A stretch of 64,000 bases of DNA. Source: Oasisia sp. SBJ-2009. Taxonomy: Eukaryota; Annelida; Polychaeta; Sabellida; Siboglinidae. Under the pieces are notes generated by a model. It had not been told where the DNA came from, did no database searches, and was given only the letters and a program-made list of their open reading frames with translations. Shown here one piece after another: positions 61,001-64,000 of the stretch. Numbering within the stretch: position 1 is the stretch's first letter; each line of letters begins with the position of its first letter. The DNA lies in the NCBI GenBank assembly GCA_964017155.1, contig OZ024861.1:29654277-29718276 (forward strand), read 5' to 3'. A program made the position numbers and the translations under genes.

Positions 61001-63542
61001 TCACAGATTACCAATCACATGTCACTAATCACATATTACCAATCACAGATTACCAATCACATGTCACTAATCAGATTACCAATCACACGTCACTAATCAC
61101 AGATTACCAATCACATGTCACTAATCACAGATTACCAATCACAGATTACCAATCACATGTCACTAATCACAGATTACCAATCACAGATCATCAATCACAG
61201 ATCACCAATCACATGTCACTAATCACAGATTACCAATCACAGATTACCAATCACATGTCACTAATCACAGATCACCAATCACAGATTACCAATCACAGAT
61301 CACCAATCACAGATCACCAATCACATGTCACTAATCACAGATCACCAATCACAGATTACCAATCACATGTCACTAATCACATATTACCAATCACAGATCA
61401 CCAATCACAGATTACCAATCACATGTCACTAATCACATATTACCAATCACAGATCACCAATCACAGATTACCAATCACATGTCACTAATCACATATTACC
61501 AATCACAGATCACCAATCACAGGACACGTCCCTCACCCATGAGACGTTTGACAACTCACCTGAGCCTTCTGTAGCAGCACCTCCAGCCCGGTGACAAACT
61601 TCATGACAGGACTCGTGACAGGGAAACTGAGGACTCTCTTCGTCACAATGACCAACTGCAACAACAACCTAGATGGAGACTTCCTGCTTCATCAACAACA
61701 CTCCACATACAACCCACTACAATCAGTATGGACACTATGACACTGGTCAAGTCTGACTACCCCTGTTGTCTGGACACACCCTCCACTTGGTGTCCAAGGG
61801 TCAGGGTGAAATGCAAATTACATCATTATTTATGAATTCACCTTGTCTATAAGTTTGTTGAACAGAACAGAACGAACGGAACGGAACGGAACGGAACGGA
61901 ACGGAACGGAACGGAACGGAACGGAACGGAACGGAACGGAACAGAACAGAATAGTAAAAGTAAAAAAGTAAATTAAAGTAAAGTAAGCTAAAATAAAAAG
62001 TCGAGTCGAGTCGAGTCGAGTCGAGTCGAGTCGAGTCGAGTAAATAAAATAAAATAAAATAAAATAAAATAAAATAAAATAAAATAAAATAAAATAAAAT
62101 AAAATAAAATAAAATAAAATAAAATAAAATAAAATAAAATAAAATAAAATAAAATACATACAATTCAAAATAAGTTCAATACATAATTATTATTAATATA
62201 GTGAACACGGCAAAGCATCACCGTCATTACAACGCCCCTACCTGCTTCAGTGTCGGGTGATCGGGCCACTCCTTTAAGAGGTCGTGAACTCTGGTGATGA
62301 ATCGCTCCAACAGGGGGCGACACTGGACCACCTCTGGTACATTTGGGTCGTGATAGACGTCATATGGTCTGGTTGACTTCACCTGAAATGCAGAGGAAAT
62401 GTTTACTCCAGCAGACGCACCTAGCTGTTATCTACATCTTTGGCAAAGAAATGCTTTATGGATGTTACGCATATAATTTTGATTATGGCATAGACAAATG
62501 GTGACATACTGGACAACAATGTAGACTAGATATTAGAAAATTCTAATTTTCACAAAGAAATGGAATGGAACAGATTATCGTCTGATTGTGTAGGTGCTGG
62601 TAGTGTTAATATGTTTAAAAATAAAATCCACATATACCTAAGGGGTACATTTAGATATATAGGTTGGACTTTCGATAAGCCAAAGGGCTTCCTTGTCCAC
62701 CTGCTGTCTAGAGTTGATTCTCTAGGTGGCAATCTTGTTAAATCTGGTAAAATCTTGTTAAATTGTCGGTCATGCCTTGAAAAATATGTCACGTGTGTTT
62801 GAAGTTTATTTCAGATCATAAACACAACTCAACTGGCTAGTATGTATATGAGTTAACATCCATGTGTCTACCCAAACAATGTGTGACTGACAAAAATGTT
62901 ATCCTGCATAAAGGCCTGCTGGACAAGTCAGTTATTATCACAAACTAACAATGTCAACAACTTTCTTCAATTGTTTTACAAGGCAATTTCTTCTTAACCA
63001 GCAAAAACATTACATTTTACATCACCCCTGACTTCTTTTCTGCTAAATGTTTACATTTTACGCACAATGTTTCAATTTGATGCCCACAAGATAAAGGGTA
63101 TTTTATGATGAATTTATTTTAACTGTAATTATAGTTTTGCTATTTATTACTTACTTAATTATTAAGTTATTAATATATTTTATTATATATTTATTATTTT
63201 ATTTTATATATTTATTGCTGATAAGTTTAGCTTATGAACTAGGACTTTTAGAGGCTTTATTTAATTATATATTTATTATCATTTAACATTTCGTCTTTAC
63301 GTGCAAATGTAAACTGATTATGAATATTAAAAATACGTATGTGTTACAATGTATTTTATGCGCCTCTGAGCAGAAACCTTTCCGGATATACGGCACATTA
63401 CAAATAAAAATTATTATTGTTATTATAAAGTCAACCATCAAACTCACCAAACTGACCGCTTCATCGTCGGAACTGGCCACACTCTGGAGCATTCTACTGA
63501 CCAGCAGATGACTGCCCAGTAGATGTCCTTCAATGTCCGGCA
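25126..63542 (-). CDS. mdn1: Midasin (MDN1/Rea1), C-terminal third, 39 exons, 5' end beyond the window
   Basis: Midasin is a nuclear AAA+ ATPase of ~5,000 residues that strips assembly factors from pre-60S particles. Exons, 5' to 3': 63542-63448, 62382-62242, 61655-61560, 60563-60469, 60022-59899, 59490-59331, 58522-58413, 57078-56833, 56291-56150, 55829-55780, 54916-54820, 54437-54326, 53859-53754, 49789-49674, 48897-48816, 48376-48185, 47761-47685, 46962-46598, 46254-46178, 45406-45179, 44117-43980, 41968-41833, 41019-40874, 40577-40392, 39352-39205, 38247-38114, 37185-37057, 35727-35563, 35301-35191, 34566-34441, 33164-32973, 32083-31877, 31182-31084, 30207-30092, 29508-29334, 28044-27971, 27399-27285, 26506-26291, 25311-25126. 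Each has AG/GT borders, and phases match at every join. The sum is 5,510 nt, about 1,835 residues. 'GLSYRKGL', 'GFCLPAD', '[10 protein letters not shown]' and 'DDSSSM' match vertebrate midasin as I recall it. No frameshift was seen, so the gene looks functional. Confidence 0.95.
25450..25608. repeat. (TA)n/TATG-rich microsatellite in midasin intron 38
   Basis: An imperfect alternating TA tract with periodic TATGTA. Open frames of Ile/Tyr here are spurious. Confidence 0.95.
25918..26311 (-). repeat. 197-bp tandem duplication containing the end of midasin exon 38 and its donor site
   Basis: The segment ending at 26114 repeats the one ending at 26311, offset 197 bp. Shared landmarks are TTCAACATTGCTCTTATTTA, AATATTTTCATATTGCTGCT and CAAACCTTGTTGTTTGGGTT. 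The last block is the reverse complement of the final ~21 exon bases (coding DNPNNK) plus GTTTGT. The intron therefore holds a decoy copy of the exon end and its 5' splice site. Confidence 0.9.
28056..28510. repeat. Minisatellite, CACAACACACCCATTG units, midasin intron 35
   Basis: About 26 copies of a 16-bp unit (CACAACACAYCCATTG, with variants CAGTG, CAGTGAAAAA and CTGTGGACAA). It begins only ~10 bp upstream of the acceptor of exon 36 (28044). Long open frames on both strands are by-products. Confidence 0.95.
28760..29290. repeat. (CA)n / (CACT)n / (CATT)n simple repeats, midasin intron 35
   Basis: Alternating blocks of CA dinucleotides with CACT, CATT and CCCA tetramers. On the transcribed sense (minus) strand they read (TGAG)n, (TGTG)n and (TGGG)n. 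They end ~45 bp from the donor of exon 35. Confidence 0.95.
30212..30620 (-). pseudogene. CR1/L2-like LINE 3' end in midasin intron 33
   Basis: The minus strand reads '[19 protein letters not shown]' then '[20 protein letters not shown]' and a stop. This is the usual C-terminal end (WNSLP...FKxxLKxxLL) of LINE RT proteins, followed by a 3' UTR ending in a (GAAT)n/(ATTC)n tail at 30212-30240. It is 5'-truncated, beside exon 34. Confidence 0.8.
31330..31402. repeat. (TA)n microsatellite in midasin intron 32
   Basis: Two alternating TA runs separated by TACATACATATACATATACG. The surrounding intron (31190-31870) is AT-rich and otherwise empty. Confidence 0.95.
32200..32765 (+). pseudogene. Jockey/CR1-like LINE 3' end (family B) in midasin intron 31
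   Basis: A plus-strand frame reads '[17 protein letters not shown]', '[15 protein letters not shown]', '[20 protein letters not shown]' and '[18 protein letters not shown]' then stop, a typical C-terminal end. The 3' UTR ends GCACAAGCTTCGATTGGACT ... CCCAGTCCAGTATATGG followed by A-rich sequence. The same family occurs at 57905-58390 and, tail only, at 40590-40865. Confidence 0.85.
33224..33520. repeat. Dispersed repeat with ~65-bp internal subrepeats, copy 1
   Basis: Starts with CTATAGCGTTAATTCCCTCA and GCGGATTGATGCGCTGTACA. AT-rich subunits follow, carrying CTTTAAGATGTA and a TAAATTAATATAAA-like core. The same order of elements occurs at 37545-37900. It is probably the tail region of an old retroelement. 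Confidence 0.65.
33838..34115 (+). repeat. ~280-bp dispersed repeat, copy 1 (family C)
   Basis: Shares long blocks with 53988-54270 in the same orientation: TTACATTCTCATGACTACAA, ATGTGCATGTTGAA, GATTCCACCTACA, AACATTCAGTTTCAAAACAA, TTGATTGACAATAATGCC and TGATGTTTAACTTTCCCACG. No terminal repeats or coding potential were seen. Confidence 0.85.
34235..34425. repeat. 31-bp minisatellite next to the donor of midasin exon 30
   Basis: Six near-identical copies of GAAGGTGGTCGTACTAGAAG followed by AGTCCATTTAC. The array begins ~16 bp from the exon 30 donor. Confidence 0.95.
34745..35102. repeat. (CCAC)n / (CCAT) / (GTCC)n tetranucleotide complex in midasin intron 29
   Basis: Blocks of CCAC, CCAT plus GAATCCATCCAT, about 16 perfect GTCC (34876-34950), then mixed ATGAATCCGTCCATCC units and CCAC/CCGC again. 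It reads G-rich on the sense strand of midasin. Confidence 0.97.
35398..35570 (-). repeat. ~75-bp triplication seeded at the donor of midasin exon 28
   Basis: Three successive units share TATAACTATA..TTTAACAACT, TTGTTGCCTCCCTGCC and AGATGCT. The unit touching the gene contains the true end of exon 28 and its GTGAGC donor. The most distant unit (about 35425) still has the six exon-end bases CAGGAG, but its donor reads GGAAGC, so it is not a usable site. Confidence 0.8.
35986..36155. repeat. (GT)n microsatellite in midasin intron 27
   Basis: About 75 GT repeats with two GTCT interruptions, running into a (TA)n. It is (CA)n on the gene's sense strand. Confidence 0.98.
37545..37900. repeat. Dispersed repeat with ~65-bp subrepeats, copy 2, split by (TA)n
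   Basis: Contains GCGGATCAATGCGCTGTACA and subunits AACACTGGTTTTGAGATGTA and AACACTGGTTTCAAGACGTA, matching the layout at 33224-33520. A long (TA)n (37650-37732) sits inside. Confidence 0.65.
38287..38610. mobile_element. Probable solo LTR (324 bp) in midasin intron 25
   Basis: The block starts TGTAACC and ends GCTTACA, giving a perfect TGTAA/TTACA terminal pair. CATA stands directly outside both ends (38283-38286, 38611-38614). It is much richer in G+C than the intron around it. Read on the plus strand it holds a TATA-like GTATAAGG near 38330 and an AATAAA near 38567, in the order expected of promoter and poly(A) signal in an LTR. No internal retrotransposon genes are present, so it would be a solo LTR left by recombination. 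Confidence 0.65.
39060..39092. repeat. (TA)n microsatellite, midasin intron 25
   Basis: A short perfect alternating TA run ~110 bp from the donor of exon 25. The stretch 38640-39200 holds nothing else recognisable. Confidence 0.9.
39353..39775 (-). repeat. 48-bp minisatellite made of the acceptor and first 33 bases of midasin exon 25
   Basis: On the sense strand each unit reads TTTGTAG, then GATGAGTATGATGAGAATGA, then GAGAGATGATGAC and TGAGATGG. The true exon 25 begins GATGAGTACGATGAGAACGA after the same TTTGTAG. About six near-perfect and three degenerate copies lie upstream of the real acceptor. Each copy therefore offers a 3' splice site followed by exon-like codons ([11 protein letters not shown]) ending in a TGA. 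Confidence 0.93.
39820..40053. repeat. (TA)n/(TG)n compound microsatellite, midasin intron 24
   Basis: Alternating TA runs with TGTGTG and TATGTA interruptions. The Ile/Tyr/Val open frames here are spurious. Confidence 0.97.
40084..40370 (-). mobile_element. tRNA-headed SINE (family A) in midasin intron 24
   Basis: On the minus strand: an A-box-like TGGCTCACTGGTAGAGC, a perfect B box GGTTCGAATCC, then TTGGGCAAG, CTCCAGTTCACT-like body, and TATCTGACTATA. The best-kept head of the three family A copies. The insertion ends ~20 bp from the donor of exon 24. Confidence 0.9.
40590..40865 (+). mobile_element. LINE family B tail fragment abutting midasin exon 23
   Basis: Contains TTTCTTCATAAGATTATGTA, AGAGGTCCACAGAATAACT, and the shared terminal block AGCTTCGATTGG ... 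GGGCCCAGTCCAGTATATGG AAGAAG. The tail stops ~9 bp before the end of exon 23 (40874), so the intron's first bases are element sequence. Confidence 0.85.
41070..41170. repeat. 17-bp minisatellite in midasin intron 22
   Basis: Six copies of CACCTCAGAATTAAGGC or close variants. Downstream (41230-41335) related TGGCCTTAATACAGAGG units occur in the opposite sense, giving an imperfect inverted arrangement. Confidence 0.85.
42532..43979 (-). repeat. 1.45-kb minisatellite of donor-site copies in midasin intron 21
   Basis: Roughly 80 copies of a 17-18-bp unit. On the sense strand it reads (G/A)(A/C)CCAG|GTGAGGGGGTAG with few variants, including GATCAG, GGCCAG and AGGAGAGG. It begins directly at the true exon 21 end, GATCAG|GTGAGG, so the array consists of repeated consensus 5' splice sites. 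The sense strand is G-rich. Plus-strand open frames of 346-439 codons (Pro, Ser, Gly, Thr) are artefacts of the repeat. Confidence 0.96.
44160..44312. repeat. 20-bp minisatellite, GGATGCACAAATTCATGGAT, midasin intron 20
   Basis: Seven or eight copies with variants CATGC and CTTGG. The array begins ~45 bp upstream of the exon 21 acceptor. Confidence 0.95.
44550..44765 (-). pseudogene. LINE RT C-terminal fragment in midasin intron 20
   Basis: The minus strand reads '[20 protein letters not shown]', then '[19 protein letters not shown]', the 'RxFSxxxPxxWNSLP...LKTxLF' ending typical of L2/CR1 and jockey LINEs. Nothing else of the element remains. Confidence 0.75.
44975..45172. repeat. (TA)n and TATATG repeats beside midasin exon 20
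   Basis: Two TA-rich clusters (44975-45055 and 45107-45172). The second ends ~7 bp before the exon 20 donor. Confidence 0.93.
45482..45880. mobile_element. MITE (399 bp) with TTAA on both sides, midasin intron 19
   Basis: The left end AGCGACATGGTCC, followed by TTTTTATTTTTATTGCAAA, is repeated in reverse complement at the right end with a ~9-bp insertion. TTAA flanks both ends (45478-45481, 45881-45884). A TTAA duplication is characteristic of piggyBac- and Kolobok-type elements. There is no coding capacity, so it must depend on a transposase elsewhere. Confidence 0.85.
47150..47435. repeat. Two-copy ~140-bp tandem repeat in midasin intron 17
   Basis: Two imperfect units share ATATRGGATTCTYGACTTCT, AGACAGAACA and CCAATGGCTTTG-like blocks, CGGGAAGAA and TTTGCTTGACAGT. 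Divergence is moderate, so the duplication is not recent. Confidence 0.8.
49215..49530. repeat. (GGAT)n with GGGT and TGAT variants, midasin intron 14
   Basis: About 75 tetramers. Runs of GGTG and the TTGATGGATGGATGG higher-order unit alternate. Ile/Pro/His/Ser frames on the minus strand are spurious. Confidence 0.97.
50455..52645 (-). pseudogene. Jockey/CR1-like LINE, 5'-truncated, RT domain nearly intact, midasin intron 13
   Basis: From ~52645 down, the minus strand encodes the linker before RT ('DLLKWSNNF', '[15 protein letters not shown]', 'FWSYIKSL'). A 506-codon frame (52073-50553) then carries the full polymerase: '[19 protein letters not shown]' (motif 1/2), '[18 protein letters not shown]' (motif A), '[20 protein letters not shown]' (motif B), 'LFADDCVLY' (catalytic FADD) and 'NFNPDKC', 'HSYLGICI', 'YSSSVWDP', 'RDWNSLP' to the C-terminus. 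A TAA interrupts the frame near 52446, and the apurinic endonuclease is gone, so it cannot move alone. The 3' end carries ACAAGACAAGACAAGGACTT. It is transcribed in the same direction as midasin. Confidence 0.92.
52740..53000. repeat. ~35-bp degenerate tandem repeat, midasin intron 13
   Basis: About seven units with the core GTCACCAGGTGGATG, followed by TTTAGTCATCGAGG-like or TTTAATTATAAAGG-like spacers. Divergence between copies is high, so this is an old array. Confidence 0.8.
53357..53672 (+). mobile_element. tRNA-headed SINE (family A) in midasin intron 13
   Basis: A box TGGCTCAGGAG, B box GGTTCGAATCC, then the shared body (TGCTCCAGTTCACTCAGCTG, TATCTGACTATAGACAGTGG, TTCGCGCATTAATTG) and tail (AAGTGTAAAGCGCTTTGAAC) ending in an A/T tract. 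It lies ~80 bp from exon 13. Confidence 0.92.
53988..54270 (+). repeat. ~280-bp dispersed repeat, copy 2 (family C)
   Basis: Second copy of the sequence at 33838-34115, same orientation, in midasin intron 12. It ends ~55 bp from the exon 12 donor. Both copies start near a GCG...GGTGxCAGCTC block, which may mark the true 5' end of the repeat. Confidence 0.85.
54940..55490. repeat. 22-bp minisatellite, GAACATATGACATCACAACGTA, midasin intron 10
   Basis: About 25 copies, core ACATATGACATCACAA with AC(G/T)TA(A/G)A linkers. Some units lack a few bases. The array starts ~25 bp upstream of the exon 11 acceptor. Confidence 0.95.
56485..56600. repeat. 57-bp tandem duplication, midasin intron 8
   Basis: TTTTTATTCCAAATGGTGAC followed by ACxCTAGAxATTTTACCAATG occurs twice with few differences. 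Confidence 0.9.
57151..57440 (+). mobile_element. SINE (family D) with a LINE-like tail, midasin intron 7
   Basis: The tRNA-like head GGTCGCGTGGTAGAGCACCG is followed by a B box GGTTCAATCC. The middle has TTTCGGAAGAGACACTAAAA and the tail TTGGACTTTAAACGCC ... GTCCAGTATTTGGGAGAAAG. That tail resembles the 3' end of the LINE family at 32200-32765 and 57905-58390. SINEs with a LINE tail use that LINE's reverse transcriptase, so I infer that partnership here. Confidence 0.8.
57905..58390 (+). pseudogene. LINE family B 3' end, midasin intron 7
   Basis: Same C-terminal coding remnants ('[14 protein letters not shown]'-like, '[15 protein letters not shown]'-like, with frameshifts) and the same 3' UTR as 32200-32765. 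It includes a run of C at 58307-58317 and the end CAGTCCAGTATATGG(AAG)n. It stops ~23 bp before the donor of exon 7 (58413). Confidence 0.85.
58520..59275 (-). repeat. 221-bp tandem duplication spanning the acceptor of midasin exon 7, second copy split by a MITE
   Basis: 58520-58735 repeats from 58741 (offset 221) after removal of the insertion 58774-59130. Shared landmarks are CCTCTACAAAGTCACAATCA, CATTTACTTGAAGCGTCTCT and TTCCCATGACAGAATAACTC. On the sense strand both copies contain TTTGTAG|AGG, so the real 3' splice site has a duplicate upstream in the intron. Confidence 0.92.
58774..59126. mobile_element. MITE (353 bp) with CCAGCAAACAA ends
   Basis: Inverted ends CCAGCAAACAA. GTAG flanks both ends (58770-58773, 59127-59130). 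The unoccupied site is preserved in the sister copy of the duplication (ATAG followed by TCATGTGCACTG near 58550), which proves this block is an insertion. Internally there are self-complementary stretches (GTGAATTCATGAATTCA, TCACGTGA-like). No ORF. Confidence 0.88.
59299..59318. repeat. (TA)n beside midasin exon 6
   Basis: A short TA run about 13 bp from the exon 6 donor. On the gene strand the donor context is GTGAGTATATAG. Confidence 0.9.
60575..61525. repeat. ~950-bp array of CCAATCACAGAT(C/T)A units, midasin intron 3
   Basis: Roughly 90 decamer-like units (CACCAATCACAGAT, ACTAATCACATGT). They organise into longer ~30-bp blocks in the 61000-61500 half, and are more diverged near 60600-60950. 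The array reaches to ~10 bp upstream of the exon 4 acceptor. CCAAT and its inverse ATTGG are present in high copy by virtue of the unit. Confidence 0.96.
61868..62155. repeat. Three adjacent pentanucleotide arrays, midasin intron 2
   Basis: (GGAAC)n about 14 copies (61868-61945), a degenerate AAAGTA linker, (GTCGA)n about 8 copies (62001-62041), then (AAAAT)n about 23 copies (62042-62155). Three unrelated 5-bp motifs stand side by side with the same period. Confidence 0.98.
62555..62802 (+). pseudogene. Jockey-like LINE C-terminal fragment, midasin intron 1 of this window
   Basis: The plus-strand frame begins '[20 protein letters not shown]' and continues '[10 protein letters not shown]', the 'WNxLPxxVVxAxSVNxFKNxID' ending of jockey-like LINEs, then an AT-rich tail. 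5'-truncated. Confidence 0.75.
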
Positions 63543-64000
63543 CTGGTCAACAGATACACAAGAGGTCAGCTTAGTTGAAAGTCTCCGAGGAGAAAATTCA
63601 CAGCAGCATTGTCACAGTAAAACAGCCCTACAGCTATAGGGTGGCATAATTTCTCAATTGGGCGGTTCAAGTATGTTATATTATGATGGAGCAAAATGTG
63701 TTTGCTGTCAGATGAATTCAAGTTGTCAAATGGACAAGGAAAACCTTAGAATACATAGTGTATATTTGCATAACTGATATTTCCTAAATATCTGACAATT
63801 CCATTTTTAAACTTATCACATTGCTACCATAGACACAATCTCAGATAATTTCTTCACATAGACTGTCTGCAGAAATTACAGTTTTTCGTATATTTAATCT
63901 GTCTGTTCCTTGTCTATGGTTTCTCTAAGTCGTATAGTCTTTCCGGGCTTACAATAATACCATCAATATTTTCATAACCATTCAATATTTTATTAGTGTC
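63543..64000 (-). other. Midasin intron reaching the window edge
   Basis: Upstream of the first exon seen here I find no acceptor-ORF-donor combination. Because that exon starts with two bases of a split codon, the next exon 5' must end with one leftover base and lies beyond 64000. Confidence 0.7.

Larger units (their letters stand above)
45179..63542 (-). other. mdn1: Midasin exons 1-20 of this window: end of the stalk/linker
   Basis: About 903 residues, mostly predicted helix. Conserved anchors include '[13 protein letters not shown]' (exon 2), '[19 protein letters not shown]' (exon 3), 'WRKLEL' (exon 4), '[19 protein letters not shown]' (exon 8), '[11 protein letters not shown]' (exon 11), 'GLSYRKGL' (exons 11/12 join), 'AWEGCLKY' (exon 13) and '[16 protein letters not shown]' (exon 20). 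In midasins this long region links the AAA+ ring to the acidic tether. Exon 13 (53859-53754) is isolated in a large repeat-filled stretch. I accepted it because the phases of exons 12 and 14 are incompatible without it, and because its translation fits the family. Confidence 0.9.

Overview
The window is nuclear DNA of an animal. It has many small exons with GT/AG splice sites, non-LTR retrotransposon remnants, tRNA-headed SINEs, terminal-inverted-repeat transposons and very abundant micro- and minisatellites. The genes and the jockey/CR1-like, RTE-like and Merlin-type elements suggest an invertebrate, and a lophotrochozoan such as a gastropod mollusc is my best guess. That guess is not proven by the sequence.

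Layout. 1-7 kb: a graveyard of mobile elements. It holds three non-LTR reverse transcriptase fragments, a broken Merlin/IS1595-type transposase, a pair of inverted ~165-bp repeats about 5 kb apart, and a cluster of ~140-bp repeats. 7.6-8.85 kb (minus): an intact single-exon gene for a secreted or membrane-anchored chitin deacetylase-like protein that appears to have lost its metal-binding residues. 9.517-16.413 kb: a 6.9-kb foldback element with arms of ~0.87-1.2 kb, bounded by the same 8 bases on both sides and filled almost entirely with satellite arrays. 16.4-25 kb: an intergenic tract with a long (CA)n, a LINE fragment, a compound pentanucleotide array, SINEs, and a 1.84-kb inverted-repeat element carrying a decayed unknown ORF.

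25.126-63.542 kb (minus): the 3' third of the midasin gene (MDN1/Rea1). I resolved 39 exons whose phases join without a break into about 1,835 C-terminal residues. In order they encode the end of the stalk or linker, a long Asp/Glu-rich tether, and the MIDAS (VWA-type) domain with its DxSxS motif. The AAA+ ring lies upstream, beyond base 64000. The protein remodels pre-60S ribosomal particles. Its introns hold most of the repeats: LINE tails, SINEs, a probable solo LTR, two MITEs and at least ten minisatellites.

The most unusual structures are the foldback element and a recurring pattern inside midasin. Several tandem repeats there are copies of the gene's own splice junctions: an array of roughly 80 donor-like sites after exon 21, an array of acceptor-plus-exon copies before exon 25, and smaller duplications at exons 7, 28 and 38.
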